DNA from: Enterovibrio norvegicus_B
Lineage (GTDB): Bacteria > Pseudomonadota > Gammaproteobacteria > Enterobacterales > Vibrionaceae
Length of the DNA: 64,000 nucleotides
Reading direction: 5' to 3'
NCBI RefSeq assembly: GCF_002876705.1
Contig: NZ_MDAG01000046.1
Location: 1-64,000 of the forward strand
The notes beneath the pieces were generated by a model. That model made no database searches. It was given only the letters and a program-made list of their open reading frames with translations, and had not been told where the DNA came from. Of the stretch, positions 50,702-60,881 are shown one piece after another. The stretch's first letter is position 1. Each line of letters begins with the position of its first letter. Both the position numbers and the translations under genes were made by a program.

Positions 50702-51622
50702 TCACGCCTTCGCGTTAACCGTCGATCCTATGTCGCTGTTAACGTCGAACGCGTGTGACAGCAGTGCCATTAGGGCATCAAGGTATTCAGGGTGGGTCTT
50801 TTGACCCACCAGTTTCGCCAACTCATTGCCTGTTGGGCTGAAACGGTAATAGTAAATACGTGTTCCCTTCCTAAACGGTGTCAGCATGAAGGTTTTCCCT
50901 TGACCTGATAACGCCAGATCGGCGGATGGATCCATCGCGCCAGATTCCAATTCTGTTCTCAAAATCAGCCCCAGATCCATCAGCAGCATCAGATCCGTAA
51001 ACGGCAGCTTGTAATTTCCCAGCGCAAGGCGCTCGGCCAAGTCTGGTTTAAACCAGCGTTTCACGCCTTGTTCGGGTTGCCTAAAGCCTGTGATGAGCTT
51101 ATTTGCGCCATCACTGCCAAAGGTACAGGCGAGGGTGCATGCGCGTTGCAGTGCTTGCGCTTCGCGTTGTGTCATGGTTTCGAGCAGCGACAGTGCTTTC
51201 AAAGAAGTGCTGCCGGGTTTGATCATTTCCTGCTTTAAAATACGCGCCCACAAGTTTTGCATGGCATCGCCATAGATGGTTTTAGCCATTTCAAAGAAGC
51301 GGTAAAGCCAATCAGGATCCGGTGAGTTTGCGGCCTCGTCGCGGCAAAGATCGTGGGTTAACTTGATGATCTTTTCGAGGTTAGCTTGTTGCTGTTGCTT
51401 CAGCTGTAACTGTCGATATGCCGCGCGGGTTGTCAGGCTGTCATGTTCAACCTCGTGCAACATTGCATCAATATGGTGAAGATCGGCGATTGCCTCGAGT
51501 CGATGTTGACTCGATTTGATGTGGTTTTCTTGGCGGTGATGGGCGTTTTCAGCCTCTTTCTTTGGTTCAGAAGCCGCTTTTTCATTGACGTCAATCAGTA
51601 CGGGGTTGCGTTGTTCAGCCAT
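50702..51622 (-). CDS. TIGR03899-family protein of unknown function
   Basis: About 306 residues from the ATG at 51622 (GGATGAG just upstream) or 310 from 51634. An N-terminal coiled-coil region rich in Gln, Glu and Lys (20-100) is followed by a conserved domain with D-P-D-W-L-Y-R-F-F-E-M-A and L-W-A-R-I-L-K-Q-E. No signal or membrane segment. It matches TIGR03899, a family of marine gammaproteobacteria without known function. Confidence 0.8.
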   Translation of the reverse strand: MAEQRNPVLIDVNEKAASEPKKEAENAHHRQENHIKSSQHRLEAIADLHHIDAMLHEVEHDSLTTRAAYRQLQLKQQQQANLEKIIKLTHDLCRDEAANSPDPDWLYRFFEMAKTIYGDAMQNLWARILKQEMIKPGSTSLKALSLLETMTQREAQALQRACTLACTFGSDGANKLITGFRQPEQGVKRWFKPDLAERLALGNYKLPFTDLMLLMDLGLILRTELESGAMDPSADLALSGQGKTFMLTPFRKGTRIYYYRFSPTGNELAKLVGQKTHPEYLDALMALLSHAFDVNSDIGSTVNAKA

Positions 51623-51761
51623 GATCTCATCCATTTCACAACGTTAAGGTAATGTTTTCGCGACGATTTAGAGAAGGTTGTATTTAATCTGCTATGTTAA
51701 AATTAAATTAAATTTGTTAACATTTGGCATCGATTGGTTTTGACAGGGAGGTAACGCTACG

Positions 51762-51851
51762 ATGAAGAAATTCAAAGTAAACACAGTGAATATCCTGCTT
51801 GTCGTCTTTTATGTCGCCACCTTGCTCTACCTTTCTCAGTTTATCGGCTGA
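51762..51851 (+). CDS. 29-residue single-pass membrane peptide
   Basis: ATG at 51762, with GGGAGG ten bases upstream, begins a short basic head (K-K-F-K) followed by one hydrophobic helix (about residues 9-28). The stop is at 51849 and a strong terminator follows 20 bases later, so the unit of ribosome site, start, stop and terminator is complete. It is too short to appear in most gene calls. The function is unknown; small single-helix proteins often modify membrane enzymes or transporters. Confidence 0.65.
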   Translation: MKKFKVNTVNILLVVFYVATLLYLSQFIG

Positions 51852-51868
51852 TCGAGACAAAACATTAA

Positions 51869-51894
51869 AAAACCCGCCAATTGGCGGGTTTTTG
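51869..51894. terminator. Intrinsic terminator after the 29-residue peptide gene
   Basis: AAACCCGCCAA (51870-51880) and TTGGCGGGTTT (51881-51891) form a perfect inverted repeat with T run to the right and A run to the left. It also serves ytfJ on the minus strand. Confidence 0.85.
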
Positions 51895-51913
51895 TTTTGA
51901 TGAGTGAGAAAGA

Positions 51914-52468
51914 TCACTGAATCAGTTTGTTAACAAGATCAATCACTTGTTTGATTTCAACTTCATTGAGGGCGCCTTCTTTAACAAAGCGAACAACGCC
52001 TTCTTGGTCGACAACAACGATGGCTGAATTTTCCTTTCTTAGGTTCCATGCCCCTGCAACCGCACCGCTTTCATCCAGAACAATAGAAGACCAACTAAAT
52101 TCGCGTTTGCTGTCTTCCGCTGAAGATTTTACAAAGCCACCCGTACCCCAAATCGCATCATCTTGGTTGATGATGGTGGTGGTTTGGTAGGTATCGTTTG
52201 AGAAATCTGCCGCTTTAATTGCTTCTACAAGTGGTGCATTCATCTCTTTCGAGCTGCTGCGCCCTGCGATGGCTTGAATGATACGTGCTTTACCGGTGAG
52301 TTCTGCGCTGCTCCACGTTTTGAAGCCGACATCATCGCCGTTAAGTGTGAGTTCACCGTATTTTTCAACCGACACTGATGGCAGAGCTTGGCCGTTATTG
52401 ATGTTGTGTGCCTGAGCAAAAGTGGAGATGAGAGCGGTTGCCAAGGCAAGCATTTTGAGTTGACGCAT
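51914..52468 (-). CDS. ytfJ: YtfJ-family periplasmic protein
   Basis: A 184-residue secreted protein with a thioredoxin-like fold. The signal peptide ends at A-Q-A (about residue 20). It matches YtfJ in the N-G-x-x-L-P start and in A-I-A-G-R-S-S-S-K-E-M-N and I-I-N-Q-D-D-A-I-W-G-T-G. There is no C-x-x-C motif, so it is not a simple thiol oxidoreductase. In E. coli ytfJ is divergent from ytfK, as here. Confidence 0.92.
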   Translation of the reverse strand: MRQLKMLALATALISTFAQAHNINNGQALPSVSVEKYGELTLNGDDVGFKTWSSAELTGKARIIQAIAGRSSSKEMNAPLVEAIKAADFSNDTYQTTTIINQDDAIWGTGGFVKSSAEDSKREFSWSSIVLDESGAVAGAWNLRKENSAIVVVDQEGVVRFVKEGALNEVEIKQVIDLVNKLIQ

Positions 52469-52828
52469 AGAGGTTTATTCCCCATTTATTAGAGTGTTGT
52501 AAGAATATAGCCGAAACCGAAAGCCTGACCGTATCAATAACAGATCCAACCACTCAAAAACGACATTCGGTTTACCACTAATTGAATCTTATTTGAGACT
52601 GTGTGTCGTATGTTTACCACGTGTTATTTTTTGACTACGCTTTGAGGGTTGTTGTAGAAAACAGTGGGAACGATATGTCGACACGTTGTCCAAATATTCA
52701 GTACCCACACAATGTGAAGTGAGCCCCAGTAGTTGGCATTTAGATTGCATCAAACAAATGTCTGCCATAAATGAAACCTATGGCGTGTGATGCAGGTCTT
52801 TTATCTTAAGACATGGAGGAGTTCATCA
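52469..52828. promoter_or_regulatory. Divergent promoter region ytfJ / ytfK
   Basis: 360 bases without a gene. It should hold promoters for both genes, but no site could be assigned with confidence. An in-frame extension of ytfK upstream to 52787 is not needed. Confidence 0.4.
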
Positions 52829-53035
52829 ATGTTACGAATTTTTCATCAATACCGTCCCCGTCAGGTTGCGCGTTATGTGAAAGGCTTCTTCCGCGGTCGT
52901 GTATACATCGACGGCGTTGGCGCATTTGAGTTTGATTGCGGCAAGTTGTTACCGCCATCTCGAAAGGATAAACGGGCGTTGGCCGTCATGAATGAAGTGA
53001 ACAGTGAAATTCGCGCCATGGCGGTTGCTGCATAA
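52829..53035 (+). CDS. ytfK: DUF1107 protein YtfK, stringent-response activator
   Basis: A 68-residue protein, exactly the E. coli length. The ATG at 52829 has GGAGGA eight bases upstream. Conserved residues are the Y-x-P-x-Q-V-A-x-Y-V-K start and F-R-G-R-x-Y-I-x-x-V-G-A-F-E-F-D-x-G-K core. In E. coli YtfK binds SpoT and promotes (p)ppGpp accumulation under phosphate or fatty-acid starvation. Divergent from ytfJ and followed by a terminator. Confidence 0.93.
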   Translation: MLRIFHQYRPRQVARYVKGFFRGRVYIDGVGAFEFDCGKLLPPSRKDKRALAVMNEVNSEIRAMAVAA

Positions 53036-53071
53036 CACGACGCACAATCCGTTAGTTGTATTCTAAAGAAA

Positions 53072-53097
53072 ACGCCCAGCACTGCTGGGCTTTTTTG
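53072..53097. terminator. Intrinsic terminator after ytfK
   Basis: GCCCAGC (53074-53080) pairs with GCTGGGC (53084-53090), followed by TTTTTT. Confidence 0.85.
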
Positions 53098-53156
53098 ATC
53101 CATGCGTTACCAAATGAACGCATCTTAGGTTTCGGCTTTCAATAGGGTATTAGGCC

Positions 53157-53804
53157 CTACTTGTCCCTTTCCCAAGGGGGAAGGCAAACCCCCGTTCCAC
53201 CTATGCCACAGTAACCTCGAGGGTTCTTCTCTAAGTACTGCTGATGATAGGTTTCTGCAAAATAGTAAGGGCCTGCTTCGGCGACTTCAGTGGTGATCTC
53301 TGACGATTTACCTGCATCAACCAGCGCTGCCTGGTAAGCGGCTTTGCTTGCTAACGCTGCGTCTTTTTGCGCGTCATTATAGTAATAAATCGCAGAACGA
53401 TACTGAGTACCCACGTCATTTCCTTGGCGCATCCCTTGCGTGGGATCATGGCTCTGCCAAAAAGTAGTCAGTATGGTTTCCAGCTGAATTTTCGCTGGAT
53501 CGTAGACCACTTGTACAACCTCTGTATGACCAGTTTGCGCCGTACACACATCGCGGTAACTTGGATTTACAGTGAAGCCGCCACTGTATCCGACCGACGT
53601 TGAGGTCACGCCATCGAGTTGCCAAAATAGGCGCTCAGCCCCCCAGAAACAGCCCATCCCCACAAGGATCTGTTCCTGATTATCTGGCGTTTCGGCGCGC
53701 AGTACCGATCCATTGACGGCATGAGGCTCAGTCGGAATTATTTGTTCCATTCTATCTGGAAGCGCCTCTTGAGCGGTTATAGTATGTTGTTTACTTGTTA
53801 TCAT
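53157..53804 (-). CDS. msrA: Peptide-methionine (S)-S-oxide reductase MsrA
   Basis: A 215-residue repair enzyme reducing Met-S-oxide in proteins. The catalytic G-C-F-W-G motif (near residue 52), the G-Y-S-G-G-F motif, Y-R-S-A-I-Y-Y and the C-terminal G-Y-C-G-I-G-G-T-G-V resolving-Cys region are intact. It faces away from tamA, an order also seen in E. coli. Confidence 0.96.
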   Translation of the reverse strand: MITSKQHTITAQEALPDRMEQIIPTEPHAVNGSVLRAETPDNQEQILVGMGCFWGAERLFWQLDGVTSTSVGYSGGFTVNPSYRDVCTAQTGHTEVVQVVYDPAKIQLETILTTFWQSHDPTQGMRQGNDVGTQYRSAIYYYNDAQKDAALASKAAYQAALVDAGKSSEITTEVAEAGPYYFAETYHQQYLEKNPRGYCGIGGTGVCLPPWERDK

Positions 53805-54022
53805 ACTTCGACTCCTTGTCGTCTGGTTTCTCTCGACCCTGTATACTCTCAGTCATTCTAAGAGGCGGGCTCTTAGCGCTAAACGGATTTTAGGTCGGGT
53901 TGAGCATTTTTATCGTGCTTTGATGCACTTTTGCAACAGAACAGCCCCACCGTTAAGCGGTCATACTGTTAAGTATTTTGTTTTCATTGTGACTCTCAAG
54001 GTGAGAGAAAGACGTACGGTTA

Positions 54023-55747
54023 ATGATAGATAAACGATTAATACCTTGGCTTGTTAGTGGAATGATGTTGATGCCTGGGGTGGCTTTTGCGGACATTGAC
54101 TTCGACATCGACGGGCTAAAAAAGCCTTTGGAAGAAAATGTCAGGGTTTATCTCGATGCGATTCCTGAGAATGAACGACGTCTAAATTTCCGTTTTCAAT
54201 CTCGTGTAACAGATGAAGTGAGCAGAGCACTTCAAGCCCTTGGGTACTATGATCCGACAGTGACATTTACTGTTGAAGATAAAGCGTCCAGTGATGACGC
54301 CACCGTGGTGCTCAATATAGACCCGGGTCCACCGATTTTAATTGCAGACATGGATGTAAAACTTGAAGGCGAAGCGGAAAATGACCCCGCTTTCAAAGCG
54401 TTGCTTGAATCTGCACCTAAAGTGGGCGATGTGTTAAACCAAGGGCAATACGATTCACTCAAATCATCCATTCAAAGCCTTGGCATACGACGCGGTTATT
54501 TTGACGGCGAGTACATCCTTTCTCGACTAGAAGTTGCCCCTGGCCTTCAAAAAGCGTATTTCCGATTGCATTACAAAAGTGGTATTCGTTATCACTTTGG
54601 CCAGATCGTGTTTCACGATAGCCAAATCAATGAAGAACGCCTCGAAAGCATGTTGACCTTTACTGAGGGCGACCCTTATCTGGTCACGGATTTAGGTGCG
54701 TATAACCAAGCGCTATCGAATACAGGGTGGTTTTCGTCGGTATTGGTGGAAGCCGGGCTTGATGACATGCGTGATGATCGCGTACCTATCTCTGTGTCAC
54801 TTGCGCCAGCACCACGAAATCAATTTGAAACGGGTGTGGGTTACTCCACGGACACCGGCCCTCGTGTAAAAATTGGTTGGAAGAAGCCTTGGTTTAACAG
54901 CCGTGGGCATAGCCTGAATACCGACCTTTATGTTTCCTCACCCAAACAGACGCTTGAATCGACCTATAAGATCCCACTTGAAGATGTTCAGCGCGAATAC
55001 TATCAAGTGCAAGTCGGTGCCGAGAACCTCGACAACAACGACACGAAAAGCTTGGAATTGACATCATCTGTGTCACGCCATTGGAAATTTGACACGGGTT
55101 GGCAGCGGTCGGTGTTCCTTCGTTGGCTCTATTCGGATTACACCCAAGGGACGGATTCTGATATCTCAAACCTCATTTTACCGGGGATTAACTTTTCCCG
55201 TGTTCGAAGCCGAGGTGGCGCAATGCCATATTGGGGTGACAAGCAATCCATTACCTTTGAAATGGCAGATCCTATTTGGGGTGCAGACATCAATCTCTAT
55301 CGCGTGATTGGGCAAACTGCGTGGATCCGTAGCTTGAATGAAAACAATCGCGGTATCGTTCGAGTTAACGGCGGCGGCGTGTTCACCGATGAATTTGAGC
55401 GTGTGCCACCGTCGTTGCGTTTCTTTGCGGGTGGTGACAACAGCATTCGTGGTTATAGCTATGAATCGATTTCTCCCAGGGATGAAAAAGGTAATTTGCT
55501 CGGTGGTAGCTACATGGCGACGGGCAGCTTGGAGTACAACTACCGTGTGACAGGAAACTGGTGGGCGGCATTGTTTGTTGATGCCGGTGATGCATGGACA
55601 ACGAGCAGCCCTTCGTGGAAAACGTCGGTAGGTGTTGGTGTGCGTTGGGAATCTCCGGTTGGTCCTGTGCGCTTCGATATCGCCCACGGCTTTGAAAATG
55701 AAAGCGATGACTTTCAGCTCCACTTCAGTTTGGGGCCAGAACTATGA
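54023..55747 (+). CDS. tamA: Autotransporter assembly factor TamA
   Basis: A 574-residue Omp85-family outer membrane protein. Signal peptide to about residue 23 (A-F-A-D), three POTRA domains (about 25-265) and a 16-strand barrel with the R-G-Y-x-x-x-S lid-lock motif and the V-R-F-D family motif near the end. It works with TamB in outer-membrane assembly or phospholipid transport. tamB starts within the tamA stop (4-base overlap). Confidence 0.95.
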   Translation: MIDKRLIPWLVSGMMLMPGVAFADIDFDIDGLKKPLEENVRVYLDAIPENERRLNFRFQSRVTDEVSRALQALGYYDPTVTFTVEDKASSDDATVVLNIDPGPPILIADMDVKLEGEAENDPAFKALLESAPKVGDVLNQGQYDSLKSSIQSLGIRRGYFDGEYILSRLEVAPGLQKAYFRLHYKSGIRYHFGQIVFHDSQINEERLESMLTFTEGDPYLVTDLGAYNQALSNTGWFSSVLVEAGLDDMRDDRVPISVSLAPAPRNQFETGVGYSTDTGPRVKIGWKKPWFNSRGHSLNTDLYVSSPKQTLESTYKIPLEDVQREYYQVQVGAENLDNNDTKSLELTSSVSRHWKFDTGWQRSVFLRWLYSDYTQGTDSDISNLILPGINFSRVRSRGGAMPYWGDKQSITFEMADPIWGADINLYRVIGQTAWIRSLNENNRGIVRVNGGGVFTDEFERVPPSLRFFAGGDNSIRGYSYESISPRDEKGNLLGGSYMATGSLEYNYRVTGNWWAALFVDAGDAWTTSSPSWKTSVGVGVRWESPVGPVRFDIAHGFENESDDFQLHFSLGPEL

Positions 55748-58700
55748 TGCGCTGGATTAAGCGATTGCTTGTCACCGTTTTCTTCTTGATGGTGTTTGTT
55801 TTCGTCGTGGTAGGGGCGTTCTTAATTACCCCTGGCGGCGTTAAATTTGCGGTGTGGGGGGCTCAAGAAGCCTTACCTGAATTGAGCATTGAGGATCAAG
55901 AAGGCGCAGTATTGAATGGCTTCACCTTGAAAGGGGTGTCTTACCAATCGCCGGCGTTTTCATTGACCAGTGACTCCTTGTTCTTGGATATCAATGCAAA
56001 GTGTTTGCTGACGCCTGTGTTGTGTATTGATGGTCTAACCGCTGACGGTCTTGTCGTGACGGTGGGTGAAACAGCCCCTTCGCCAGAAGACGAAACGCCT
56101 TCAGAGCCTGTGACGGAGATATCGACGCCTGTTCCGCTCTTTTTAAGCGGCGTAGCACTGAGTGATATCACGTTGGATATTCTCGGCACAAAAGTGCATT
56201 GGGACTCCTTGACTACCGCCGCGCAAATGCAGCGCAGCACACTGACATTAAAGCCAACAACGTGGCAGGGCATCTCTGTCGTACTGCCGCCAGCGAGCAA
56301 TGACACGTCAGCCAACACCTCGACATCTGCGCCACAAGCGCAAAAGCAAGCACTGGCCTTACCTGAAGTAAACATCCCACTGAATGTCGTTATCGAGCGT
56401 TTTGAACTGAAAGATGCCGATTTACGTTTGCCCGCAAAACAGACGATCCATCAGTTCTTGCTGGAAGGCTCGGCAGGTGGAAATGACATTGCGATCAAAC
56501 AATTAGTCTTGGATGCCGAACAAGGGAAAGTGTCACTCAATGGTGATGTATCACTAAAAGGTGAGTACCCACTGACATTGGATGCGCTGGCCAAGGTGCG
56601 TATGGCACCGCTTGGTGGGCATTCGCTGAAACTTGATGCGAAGGGTGATCTCAAGGCCTTGGAGCTGGATGCCGCGTTGAAAGGTGTGTTGGCTGCAACC
56701 TTGTCAGGCAAGCTGAATGTGATTGACCCTGATATTCCTTTTTCCCTGTTACTCACGAGCCGTAATCTGCAATGGCCTATTGATAAGCCTGCGGAATACC
56801 GTCTGTCATCAACGGCACTACGCGCCAATGGCAGCTTGGCGGATTATCGCGCTACGCTAAAAACCAGCGCCACTGGGGATGTCATTCCTGACATGACGCT
56901 CAGCACGAATCTCTCGGGCAGTTTGTCGAAGATCGCGTTAAGCAACTTTAAACTCGATACCTTGGGCGGCAACATTGCAGGCTCTGCAAACGCGGATTGG
57001 GCAAAACAGGTGAACTGGCAGACAGCACTCAGTTTCAATGATATTCAGCCGGGGCTGAAATGGCCTGAAGCTGAAGGGCGGTTGTCTGGCACCTTCACGA
57101 ATAAAGGGCGCTTAACGTCGCAAGGTGGCTGGCTAGTCGAAGTCCCAGAGCTTGATATTCAGGGCACTATCCGTGAGCAAGCACTCACATTGATAGGGCA
57201 AGTTGATGCGTCTGACGTGAAAGGCAAAGGCGATTTGTTGGTGGAAACCCAAGGGTTGTCATTGCGCCATGGGCCAAACCGCGTTGATGTCTCAGGGCAA
57301 ATAGACAAAGCACTCGATCTCGATGTGTTGCTGGATTTACCGTCTCTTTCTGCGTCGCTACCACAGGCGAAAGGCAGTGTTAAAGGGGAGGTCGCGTTAT
57401 CTGGCACCTTGGACGCGCCAACGGCGTCTGTGAACCTCAATGCGTCTACTTTGGCGTGGGAAGAATTGGTGTCGGTACAGAGCGTCAAAATGCGCGGCTC
57501 CGTGTCTCCATTGCCTATTGTAAGTGGCGGTCTTGTGGTTGATGTTGCTGGAGTGAAAGCGGAAGGCGTGGATGTTTCAACGCTGTCGTTACGCGCTTCT
57601 GGCGATGAAAGCGACCAAACTGTGTCGCTCAACGTTGATGGCACTCCTGTGGGCGTCGAACTGGCTCTGCAAGGGCAGTTAGATCGTAAAACGGGTTGGA
57701 AAGGAAAATTATACGCATCCAAACTGACCACACCGGTTGGCCCTTGGACATTGGAAAACGACGTGCCGTTGGCGGTGGATTTTAAAACATCGTCGGTGGA
57801 TGTTGGCGCGTTTTGTTGGACGCAGCACCAAAGCCGCGTTTGCTTAGACAAACCTGCCAAGGTTGCGGATAGCGGCGAGGCAAGTGTGTCTATCGTTGAT
57901 TTCAATTTGGATATTTTACAGGCCTACTTACCAGTGACCACCATGATCCAAGGTGAACTTGATGCGAAAGCCGATGTGGGTTGGACACCAAATGCATTGC
58001 CGACAGTGAATGCATTAGTGTCTCTCTCTAAAGGCCAGGTTGTCGAACAAATGGATCTGCCTTTAACGTTCGGTTGGGACAAACTCGATCTGAATGCGGT
58101 ATTGGCTAACGAAAAATTGAATGCGGATTTCGACCTGGATTTAACCAACAACGGCTCGGTGACACTGAACGCTGAAATGACCAAACTCTCGAGTGAGAAT
58201 CGCGCGTTGAAAAGTGCTTTCTTGCTAGAGGGCGTGAACCTTGATTTCCTCTCTGCTGCGCTCGGTGAAGATTCCATCTTGAAAGGAGAGCTAAACGGTA
58301 ACGTTGTGCTCAATGGTGCACTTGATGCCCCCAGTGCCACCGGTAACATTGATCTTACTGGGTTGAAGTTACAAAGCTTGGCGGCACCTGTTGAGATCAC
58401 TCAGGGTCAAATTGGTATCGACCTAAAAGGTTATAAAGGCCAGTTAGACGGTGGCATTAAAACCCCTGATGGTGATCTTACGCTGTCAGGTACTGCCGAT
58501 TGGACGAAATTAGATGCGTGGCTTGCCTCTCTGAATGTCGCGGGTGAGCGACTAAAAGTGGTGGTGCCGCCAATGGTGGCGCTGGAAGTTAGCCCCAACA
58601 TGACGTTGAAAGCGAACCCGAAACGAATTGATGTGACCGGAAAAGTCTCAGTGCCTTGGGGACGCATCATTGTTGAAACCCTGCCAGAATCTGCGGTGCA

Positions 58701-59478
58701 AGTTTCTAGCGACGTAGTGCTTTTGAATGATGAACTTCAGCCGATTAGCAAAGAGGAAGCATCGCCCATCACGATCAACGCCGCGATCAACGTCAATATA
58801 GGCGACGATGTGCGATTAGAAGCCTTTGGTTTGAAAACCTTGCTGGTGGGTGATCTGAATGTGGCGAGTAATCGCAAAGGGCCGTCGGTGTCGGGTGATA
58901 TCAACCTAGAAGAAGGGACATACCGCTCCTTTGGGCAGGATTTGACCATCAAAAAGGGGCAGATCTTGTTTAATGGGCCGCCAGAACAGCCCTATTTGCA
59001 GATTGAAGCGATCCGAAACCCGAACGCGATTGAAGATAACGTCGAAGCGGGCATTCGTGTCACGGGCCCAGCTGATGCACCAGAGGTGTCGGTGTTCTCC
59101 GATCCTGCAATGCCACAGGCAAATGCATTGTCTTATTTGGTGCGAGGTCGAAATCTCGATAGCGAATCTGATGGCAATGGCATGACATCCATGTTGATCG
59201 GCCTTGGCCTATCGCAAAGCGGTAAGCTGGTTGGGCAGCTTGGTGAGGCCTTTGGTGTTCAAGATTTGTCGGTGGATACATCAGGCAGCGGTGATGATGA
59301 AAAAGTGGAAGTCTCTGGCTATATTTTACCTGGCTTACAGGTGAAATACGGTGTGGGGATCTTCACGAGTTTGCCGGAGTTTACGGTGCGGTATCGCTTG
59401 CTGACAGATCTGTATCTGGAAGCGGTATCGGGTGCTGACAATGCTGTGGATTTGCTCTATCAGTTCAGCATTAAGTAG
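55744..59478 (+). CDS. tamB: Translocation/assembly module protein TamB
   Basis: A 1244-residue AsmA-like protein with one N-terminal transmembrane helix (about 8-28), a long periplasmic beta-taco region and the conserved C-terminal DUF490 domain (about 900-1244; G-P-x-x-A-P, A-L-S-Y-L-V-R-G-R and Y-x-L-T-x-x-x-x-L-E-A-V-S-G). It links inner and outer membranes and is involved in lipid transport. The second ATG at 55747 is equally possible. A terminator follows. Confidence 0.95.
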   Translation: MMRWIKRLLVTVFFLMVFVFVVVGAFLITPGGVKFAVWGAQEALPELSIEDQEGAVLNGFTLKGVSYQSPAFSLTSDSLFLDINAKCLLTPVLCIDGLTADGLVVTVGETAPSPEDETPSEPVTEISTPVPLFLSGVALSDITLDILGTKVHWDSLTTAAQMQRSTLTLKPTTWQGISVVLPPASNDTSANTSTSAPQAQKQALALPEVNIPLNVVIERFELKDADLRLPAKQTIHQFLLEGSAGGNDIAIKQLVLDAEQGKVSLNGDVSLKGEYPLTLDALAKVRMAPLGGHSLKLDAKGDLKALELDAALKGVLAATLSGKLNVIDPDIPFSLLLTSRNLQWPIDKPAEYRLSSTALRANGSLADYRATLKTSATGDVIPDMTLSTNLSGSLSKIALSNFKLDTLGGNIAGSANADWAKQVNWQTALSFNDIQPGLKWPEAEGRLSGTFTNKGRLTSQGGWLVEVPELDIQGTIREQALTLIGQVDASDVKGKGDLLVETQGLSLRHGPNRVDVSGQIDKALDLDVLLDLPSLSASLPQAKGSVKGEVALSGTLDAPTASVNLNASTLAWEELVSVQSVKMRGSVSPLPIVSGGLVVDVAGVKAEGVDVSTLSLRASGDESDQTVSLNVDGTPVGVELALQGQLDRKTGWKGKLYASKLTTPVGPWTLENDVPLAVDFKTSSVDVGAFCWTQHQSRVCLDKPAKVADSGEASVSIVDFNLDILQAYLPVTTMIQGELDAKADVGWTPNALPTVNALVSLSKGQVVEQMDLPLTFGWDKLDLNAVLANEKLNADFDLDLTNNGSVTLNAEMTKLSSENRALKSAFLLEGVNLDFLSAALGEDSILKGELNGNVVLNGALDAPSATGNIDLTGLKLQSLAAPVEITQGQIGIDLKGYKGQLDGGIKTPDGDLTLSGTADWTKLDAWLASLNVAGERLKVVVPPMVALEVSPNMTLKANPKRIDVTGKVSVPWGRIIVETLPESAVQVSSDVVLLNDELQPISKEEASPITINAAINVNIGDDVRLEAFGLKTLLVGDLNVASNRKGPSVSGDINLEEGTYRSFGQDLTIKKGQILFNGPPEQPYLQIEAIRNPNAIEDNVEAGIRVTGPADAPEVSVFSDPAMPQANALSYLVRGRNLDSESDGNGMTSMLIGLGLSQSGKLVGQLGEAFGVQDLSVDTSGSGDDEKVEVSGYILPGLQVKYGVGIFTSLPEFTVRYRLLTDLYLEAVSGADNAVDLLYQFSIK

Positions 59479-59515
59479 CGACCAACTCGAACAGTAGTGT
59501 CAGTTTTGCACATAA

Positions 59516-59545
59516 GAAAAAGCCCGCAGTTGCGGGCTTTTTTGT
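59516..59545. terminator. Bidirectional terminator between tamB and fbp
   Basis: AAAAAGCCCGCA (59517-59528) pairs with TGCGGGCTTTTTT (59531-59543). The genes are convergent. Confidence 0.88.
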
Positions 59546-59548
59546 GTC

Positions 59549-60565
59549 TTATTCTTGGTCAGGGCTGTCCCTTAAAAACGCTTCCACTTTGTCTACCATA
59601 TGCGTAGATCCAACAAAGTAGGGCACGCGCTGATGGAGTTCTGTCGGTTTGATATCAAGGATGCGCTGCTTACCGTCGGAGGCTTTGCCGCCGGCTTGCT
59701 CCATGATGAACGACATTGGGTTGCACTCATACAGTAAGCGCAGCTTGCCGCTTGGGTAGGCCGCTGTACTTGGGTAGAGGTAGATGCCGCCTTTCAGCAT
59801 ATTTCGGTGGAAATCCGAAACCAAAGAACCGATGTAGCGCGATGTGTATGGGCGATTATCTTCCGGTTCATTTTCTTGGCAGTATTTGAGGTACTTCTTC
59901 ACACCCTGTGGGAATTTGATGTAGTTACCTTCGTTGATCGAGTAGATCGTGCCTTCTTCTGGGATGCGCATGTTTTCATGCGACAAACAGAACACACCGA
60001 TTGATGGATCGTACGTAAAACCATGTACACCGTTCCCCGTGGTGTAAACCAACATGGTGGAAGAACCATAAATGATATAGCCCGCAGCCACTTGTTTGTT
60101 GCCAGGTTGAAGGAAGTCGTCAAGATTGGCGGGTTGGCCGAGAGGGGAGATACGGCGGTAGATGGAGAAAATCGTACCGACAGAGACGTTCACATCAATG
60201 TTTGATGAACCATCGAGAGGATCCATCAAAATGACGTATTTGGCATTCAGTCCATGGGCTTCGTCAAAGATGACAACATCGTCTTCTTCTTCACTGCCGA
60301 CGCCACACACTTGGTCGCGAGCAGCCATGGCGGCTTTGAATTTTTCATTGGCATAGACGTCGAGTTTTTGTTGTTGTTCGCCTTGCACATTTTCACTGCC
60401 GAACCCACCGGTAATATCAACCAAGCCTGCTTTGTTGATTTCACGGTGAACGATTTTTGCGGCTAAACGGATGGAAGACAGCAACGAGCTCAATTCGCCA
60501 CTGGCAGTTGGGTATTCATGTTGCTTTTCAACGATGAACTCGCCAAGTGTTCGCATATCGGACAT
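59549..60565 (-). CDS. fbp: Fructose-1,6-bisphosphatase class I
   Basis: A 338-residue gluconeogenic enzyme. The ATG at 60565 is chosen: AGGA precedes it and the M-S-D-M-R-T-L-G-E-F start is that of the family; the open frame extends upstream with non-homologous sequence to 60757. The metal-binding M-D-P-L-D-G-S-S-N-I motif, and the V-Y-T-T-G-N-G-V-H-G-F and Y-P-S-G-K-L-R-L-L-Y-E segments are all present. Confidence 0.96.
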   Translation of the reverse strand: MSDMRTLGEFIVEKQHEYPTASGELSSLLSSIRLAAKIVHREINKAGLVDITGGFGSENVQGEQQQKLDVYANEKFKAAMAARDQVCGVGSEEEDDVVIFDEAHGLNAKYVILMDPLDGSSNIDVNVSVGTIFSIYRRISPLGQPANLDDFLQPGNKQVAAGYIIYGSSTMLVYTTGNGVHGFTYDPSIGVFCLSHENMRIPEEGTIYSINEGNYIKFPQGVKKYLKYCQENEPEDNRPYTSRYIGSLVSDFHRNMLKGGIYLYPSTAAYPSGKLRLLYECNPMSFIMEQAGGKASDGKQRILDIKPTELHQRVPYFVGSTHMVDKVEAFLRDSPDQE

Positions 60566-60881
60566 TTCAGATCCTTTTGATGTCTGGAATCGGATTCTTG
60601 GGTAAGATGATTGAAAACAAGAAGGTGCATTTAGCAAGCGACAAACAAAAATCGCACCAGTGTTCTCCCGTTGATTTATTCTTTTCAATGTAGACATAAG
60701 ACGGGTGGCAAAGAGAAAAGCCCCCAAGAATTGCGCAACATCTGAACAATAAATCAACTTGTTACCGAGTTTAAAGTGTAGAACTTTTTATTAGTAACGA
60801 AGTAATTTGAACGAGCTTGGAACTGTGATCGCAGCGCGGTACACGCCAAGATAAAGTGACTTTCAAGGCTGACGAAACGTT
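60566..60881. promoter_or_regulatory. Divergent promoter region fbp / mpl
   Basis: 316 bases without a real gene. Promoters for both directions must lie here; none could be assigned with confidence. Confidence 0.4.
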
